Source: Ananas comosus (taxonomy: Eukaryota > Streptophyta > Magnoliopsida > Poales > Bromeliaceae). Taken from it: a stretch of DNA of 64,000 nt. The stretch is from assembly GCF_001540865.1 (NCBI RefSeq), contig NC_033639.1:4995675-5059674 (forward strand), written 5' to 3'. A program made the position numbers and the translations under genes. The notes under the pieces are model-generated. The model worked only from the letters and a program-made list of their open reading frames with translations. It ran no database searches and had not been told where the DNA came from. Positions 59,209 to 64,000 of this stretch are shown here, in pieces (the first letter of the stretch is position 1; each line of letters opens with the position of its first letter).

Positions 59209-60202
59209 TCAACCGCCTAGCTCGAGGGCTACACAACGTCGCAAACAGCAAACTAACGAGGTGCCATGCAACTCAGCGAATAGCCGATCATAGGTGCAAT
59301 GCACCGGTAACCAACAATGCATAACTGGAATGCCACAAAAGAAACTGATACCTGTAGTTACAAACTCAGCTGCTGCCGCTTCCTCCGTCTGGGCTGCATA
59401 CATGCGCCCGCCCGGGGCCCGTCGTGACCCTTCCATCTGTCTCAGGATTGGTGGCCTCCCGGCCTGATAGTGAGTAGAAGGCGTCCTCGGGATGGAACCC
59501 GGCAATACTAGTGCCGATGCTGAAGATGGCGCTGATATTAAACCTCTCGGACAGTCTGACTGGAAGTGACCCACCTGGCCACACGAGTAGCACCTGCCCT
59601 GCCTCTGTGAGCACTGTCGCGGATAATGACGACCACCGCAGATCACGCAGCTCAAAGTCTGACGACGCTCGGATCCTCTATGCCGTGCTGATGAGCCACG
59701 TCCTCGTGACTTGCTCCGGTTCCTGGAATATCTTGGCGGCCTCCCGGAGTGCGTCTGACTCGCACCCTCAGTTACGGGCCTCTTGTCTTTTCCTTTGTCC
59801 GAGTCTTCTCGACGCTCCTGCTAGTCTGCCGTGCGGCTTTCCACGATGAGCGCGCGGTTCACCACATCTTGGTAAGTCCGAGGGTTGGAGGGTTGCACCA
59901 ACCGAAAAATCGACGGCCGAAGTCCTCGCTCGAAGATGCGGGCCTTATCCTCGTCGTCCCGCATGACAAAGGGCGCGTAGTGTAGAAGCCGAGAGAACTC
60001 CCTCTCGTACTCGGCTGCGGTCCGATCCCCCTGGCGCATCTCGCGCAGATCCTGCTCCATCTTCCTCTCAACACGGACGAGGAAGCAATGCTCCAATAGG
60101 AGCTCATTGAACCTCTTCCAAGGAATTGCCGCTAGGTCGGTGTTGGGATTATCCTGGATACCCACCCACCAACTATAGGCCTCGCCGTCCAAATGGTGAG
60201 TG
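59209..60202 (-). pseudogene. Element E gag C-terminus, zinc knuckles and protease start
   Basis: Capsid end (HHLDGEAYSWWVGIQDNPNTDLAAI, MRQGDRTAAEYEREFSRLLHYAPFVMRDDEDKARIF, NRALIVESRTAD), a stop at about 59820, zinc knuckles (CVICGGRHYPRQCSQ, CYSCGQVGHFQSDC), a Ser/Pro linker, then a decayed protease start in which the DTGA motif is unreadable although DRLFAELHG remains. Interrupted at 60202 by solo LTR C3; gag continues at 62729. Confidence 0.85.
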
Positions 60203-62728
60203 TGTAGCACACTGGACCTTCGCAAATTGCGAGGTTCGAGTGTTCGATTTGTATTCCGAACTTTTCCACACTTGGTGGAGGGCCGTCGATGGTATACCGG
60301 CCTAAAGGTTCGATCTCGAGAGTTTTGGCTGAGTCCTGAGAGTTTTTACTCTCGGGGACCGGTCCCTGATAGGAGAGACCGGTCCCCCAGTGAACAGTGC
60401 TGCGCAGCCGGCGAGGCAACTGGTCCCTGGCAGTCGAGACCGGTCACCGAGAACATCTGCGCGGGGAGAGACCGGTCCCGCGCAGGGAGAGACCGGTTCC
60501 CGAACGTTGGATTTTCGGGGGCAGGCTGAGAGACCGGTCCCAGGTCGGGGAGACCAGTCCCTCTGGGCGAAAACTGCCCAGACCGGGCTGTTGTAATTTT
60601 GATTTTTTGAGGGGCTTATCAGGATTTTGTTACTTTAAAGCCTATAGAGAGCCTTTCTTCTCTCTCTTTTCCTCATTTCTCTCAACCCTTTGCATTCTAG
60701 AGAAAGAAGAAGAGAGGGAGAAGAAGAAGAAGAAGAAGAAGAGGAGAAGGAGCCTGCTTGGAGGCTTTGGAGCATCATCTTCTTCCCCATTTCTCACTTT
60801 GGTGGCTTTGAACTTGCGGTTGGAGCTTTGTGGAGGATCAAACTTCAACCCTACTTGGTTTTGAGCTTGGATTGGAGCTTCTCTTGAGGTTGGTAGCTTG
60901 TAATCCCCATTTGATACATGTTTTCCTAGGTTTTACTAGATGAAACCCTAAATTTTGGAATTTAGGGTTTATTTTGGGGGTTTTTGGATTTGAGGGTTTT
61001 GAGACCTAATTGATGGGTTTGGAACCTTTATTTAGGTTGGATTTGAAGTACTTTAACTCCCATTTGGAACTAGAGAGAGAATTTCTTCACCTAGGTGAGT
61101 TTTTTTCCATCTTAGCCTATGTTGCTTATCGATTGAGTTTAGGGTTAATCGTAAGGTTCATTTAACCCTTGTTTCTACATCTTTAGGGTGCTAGGAGGCT
61201 AGTGGGCATCTTCGTCGGAGCTTGCGAAGAGTTGCAAGAGTTTTGGTGGGTTTGGCTTCGTGGAAATGGGGCAAAATGGCCCCTATGGTTTTTCTACTTG
61301 TTGTAAAATATTTTTTAAATTCATTTCTATGCTAAATGGAATTTATATGAATTTTAGAGCACTTAAAATACATGCCTTGTGTATTATGAAAATTTCACTA
61401 TATAGTAGAGCTATATAAGTAGAGTGCATGCATACGGGAAAAGTGGTTATTTTGCAAGTGGAAAATACATCTCTTATGAGAATTATGACTTGGAATATGT
61501 ACTTTGGAACATAGTTGCTATGCTTTGACATAGAGAACAAGAGTGTCATCAAGGGCACTTGAAACTAGCAAACTATGAAACTGCAACATAGGGACATATT
61601 GATAGGCCACTATTATCCGCTACACTCCATGTTAGAAACATGATGACATAGGGATAGGCCGTTGAGATACTTGACACATTCTATGTTATTAGACATGAGG
61701 ACTTGGTACTTGCGACAGATCGTTTGCCTACTTGCCATTGTGCTCATTCGCACATGCTTGTGAGGGTCGCTCCCTACAAGCCGACACTCCGGAGATAGCC
61801 ATCGCGATTCATATTCGCCGTGCGGGATTGGGCGCCGAAGTGGATTGCCGTGGGCCAGGCTCATTCCTAGGGTGGGGATGTTGACTACTACGGGGCCATT
61901 AGGCTCGGCACCGGCCAGACAGCCTACGGGTGGGTCTCAGGGCCATAGACAGCCTTCGGGTGGGTCTCTTCAGATTTGACTTGAGAATTCATTATGACAT
62001 GTGGATAGATGATGACTTAGAGTATTACTTGGACATTGACTAGAATAGTAAACAACGGAACTTTACTATTTCGCATTGCGAACATTATGATAGTTGGAGA
62101 CTTTTACTTCATGCATAGTTGCTTCATACTTATGCTAATTACGCTAAGTAGAGATATCATGTTGTAGTAGGTTACATTATTTTTTTTTACTTACCTTTCG
62201 CTTTTCTACTGTTATTGTCACTGACATTTTTTGTAGTTTTGGGCCTTGTGGTGCATTCACTGAAGTCAGTAATTGCCCACTGGGAACTATTTTTAATAGT
62301 TCTCACGCCCCTGTTTTATGGTTTACTTTTCAGAGCCTTCAGCACCGACGGAGGCACGGGATCGCGGCAAGGGGATCGTTTAGCTAGCTAGCGAGGAGCG
62401 GTACTTTGCCTAGGTGGTTTACTCTTTCTTTTTGTAGTTGAGAGAATGAGAGGTTTTTGTATCCATGTATAGAGACCACCTATGTATCTACCTATAGCAC
62501 TTGTATCTGGGATTTCCTTGTATCACTTTATGTTTTATCTAGTGGATTTACAGTTTTATCCTTACCCCTTGTTGTAGCATTTAGACATTTATTATGCTCT
62601 GATACTCCTAGATGTCCTTTATTATTATGCTTTTATTATTGTTGTTTTTAGACGACTTATATGTTTTAGACGTATTGCGGGTCTGGGCACGTGCCGGGCG
62701 GGCTTCCGCAGGGTCTCGGGGCGTGACA
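60203..62728 (+). mobile_element. Solo LTR C3 nested in element E gag
   Basis: 2526 bp, starts tgtagcacactgg and ends ggggcgtgaca, flanked by gagtg (60198-60202) and gagtt (62729-62733), a 5-bp duplication with one mismatch. Removing it restores the gag frame (VWLAT-HHLDGEA). It contains the ACCGGT array (60355-60560), the stem-loop near 61751-61776 and the U5 palindrome near 62286-62303. Confidence 0.92.
60355..60560 (+). promoter_or_regulatory. ACCGGT motif array in C3
   Basis: ACCGGT cores near 60358, 60378, 60439, 60472, 60492 and 60533, with decayed copies near 60420 and 60554. A CT-rich leader begins about 100 bases later. Confidence 0.6.
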
Positions 62729-63320
62729 GAGTTGCGAGCCAAACTCTGTCTCTCTCCTCCACGAAGGTGTCGCGGAATAACTTCTCCATGTGCATCAACC
62801 ACTTTTCAACAATCCAGTGGTCGGCGTTCTCTCCATCAAAGATCCTGGGATCGTACCTCCTGAACTCGTTGAGGCGATCCTTGAGCCGCTGCCGCTCCGT
62901 TCCTTCGACCGTCAGAGGAAAAGTCACCGCTGCCACAAGCGCCTGAGCTGGTGGTGCTGCCAACACCCCCTCCCGAGGTGCCACCGCAATTATCTTCTGC
63001 GAAGTGTCGAGTACAGGGGACGACTTCCCGGGCGCAACTGTATCAACTGGCGCGGGTAGTACCGAGACCTGAGCCTCCTCGGCAGCTGTCTGCTGTAGAT
63101 GAAGGTCCTCCAGGTGCTGCATCCGTACCTCCTGCTGGCGTGCCGTATCCGCCAGCTGTCGAGCCGTCGTCGCCTGCTGCGTTACCAAATAAGTAAGGGT
63201 CGCAAGCTAACTCCTCAACTCACGGACCTCTTCGGATCCGGAGGTAGTGGATATCTCCGCTTCCTCAAAAGTCGCCGCATCGTCCACTCTAACAGACTTA
63301 GAGCATGTAGTCGGCATCAT
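62729..63320 (-). pseudogene. Element E gag N-terminus and capsid start
   Basis: The start is probably at 63318-63320 (MMPTTCSKS), the same context as C1 gag. It contains STTSGSEEVRELRS, then TAG at about 63209, then LTYLVTQQATTARQLADTARQQEVRMQHLEDLHLQQ (coiled-coil), a Pro/Ala linker, and RLKDRLNEFRRYDPRIFDGENADHWIVEKWLMHMEKLFRDTFVEERDRVWLAT. The frame then meets solo LTR C3. Confidence 0.88.
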
Positions 63321-63641
63321 CACTACAGCATCATAAAAGCGCAAGTTAATACAACCCATGCTACCGCAACCCCGCTCAAAAAAATCAGTACCCCAAGTCG
63401 AGCGAAAGTAAAGAAGTGTTCTACACTACTAACTCCCGATGTTACGTTGTCGACCGCCAACGTAACCCTCCGCGAAGTTAGAAGCCATACACTCCGATCA
63501 AACTCTAACTTTTTAGAGTTGTCATAAAATCCAATCGTAATACTTTCTCTCACAAATCAATTAGACCTCGTCTCTCACGAGCCTAATTCCTATAGTCCAA
63601 CCGGCCTAAGGTTTGCTAGGTCCACTAAAACTCAACCCTAA

Positions 63642-63653
63642 GCTCTGATACCA
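63642..63653 (-). other. Primer binding site of element E
   Basis: The minus strand reads TGGTATCAGAGC, an exact complement of the initiator tRNA-Met 3' end, 8 bases inside the 5' LTR. Confidence 0.9.
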
Positions 63654-63661
63654 AATTAATC

Positions 63662-64000
63662 TGTCACGCCCCGGGACCGACGGAGGCCCTCCCGGTAGCG
63701 CGCCCAGACCCGCCATATGTCCACACATACAAGGCGTCTACAATAGAAGCAGAAGTAAAAGCAAGAAATATAACAAAGGAAGGAACTACAGCTAATGATA
63801 TAAGAGCAGTAAGATTCTATCTTCTATAACAGTAGTAAAAGAACAACTAAACCATAAAAGTAAACATAAAGTAATACAATGTCCGTCTCAAAAGTACAAA
63901 AATGGTGGTCTCTAGTACACTGGTAAAACTCTCAACCTCTCATAAAAAGAAACAAAGAGAGGTAGACTACCTATCAAACGATCCCTCGGCGAGCACGCTA
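63662..64000 (-). repeat. Element E 5' LTR, cut by the window edge
   Basis: Matches 49994-50332 almost base for base, so the E insertion is young. The rest lies beyond the window. Confidence 0.92.

Larger units (their letters stand above)
49994..64000 (-). mobile_element. Element E: Tekay-like retrotransposon without RT, with nested LTRs
   Basis: Minus strand, running off the window. Parts: 3' LTR (49994-56077), integrase end (56090-57521), unrecognised spacer (57522-59208), zinc knuckle and protease start (59209-59655), gag (59656-63320, interrupted), primer site (63642-63653), 5' LTR (63662 onward). The first 339 bases of the 5' LTR match the 3' LTR almost exactly. The left insertion flank is gccgt (49989-49993); the right duplication is beyond the window. 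Confidence 0.9.

Overview
This is a window of plant nuclear DNA made almost entirely of nested transposable elements. I find no intact host gene. The long Ty3/gypsy chromovirus elements (Tekay/Del type, 2.3-3.1 kb LTRs, initiator tRNA-Met primer sites), an L1-type LINE, a CACTA transposon and a Ty1/copia solo LTR point to an angiosperm. The overall mix suggests a repeat-rich monocot; pineapple or a relative is a guess I cannot confirm. Isolated Ns (6841, 43071, 50384) and a 100-N run (43441-43540) show a draft assembly. Family letters A-H below are my own working names.

Left block (1-12.8 kb). Element A is a complete minus-strand Tekay-like retrotransposon (114-10185, TSD aaaga). It sits inside a plus-strand LTR of family B (34-113 continuing at 10186). 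That LTR runs into a 5'-truncated LINE fragment (11185-12195).

Middle block (12.8-32.6 kb). A degenerate full-length L1-type LINE (minus strand) is cut in two by element C1 (14892-28791, TSD taggg), a plus-strand Tekay-like element with nearly identical LTRs. C1 contains a solo LTR of its own family (C2, 19110-21755, TSD ttaga). It also carries a minus-strand family D LTR (23478-25845) whose arrival or later rearrangement removed C1's integrase; a 47-bp copied filler marks the repair joint. The LINE 5' half (RT start, endonuclease, ORF1) resumes at 28797.

Centre (32.6-47.5 kb). This holds AT-rich DNA ending in an LTR-like terminus, then a CACTA element with TSD ttc (35140-40287). The CACTA element has lost most of TNP2 but keeps a six-exon TNPA-like gene. 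A Helitron-like AT-rich unit follows, holding a 416-bp (CA)n tract and a first-exon fragment of a gastric-lipase-like triacylglycerol lipase. After the assembly gap come two degenerate gypsy LTRs and a copia solo LTR.

Right block (47.5-64 kb). Element F (plus strand, pseudogenised gag-pol) is interrupted by element E (minus strand, 49994 to beyond the window). E's 3' LTR holds a family B solo LTR (52818-55944, TSD ttaac) and its gag holds a family C solo LTR (60203-62728). E lacks RT/RNase H; about 1.7 kb of unrecognised DNA sits in their place.

Most unusual signals. Several LTR families share small structured modules with compensatory base changes: arrays of 5-8 bp hairpins with a conserved 7-nt loop, a longer stem-loop, and a near-perfect palindrome just before a CTCAC tract. 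Different families also carry different palindromic motif arrays just upstream of the probable promoter (ACCGGT, GTACCGGTAC, GGGCGCCC cores).
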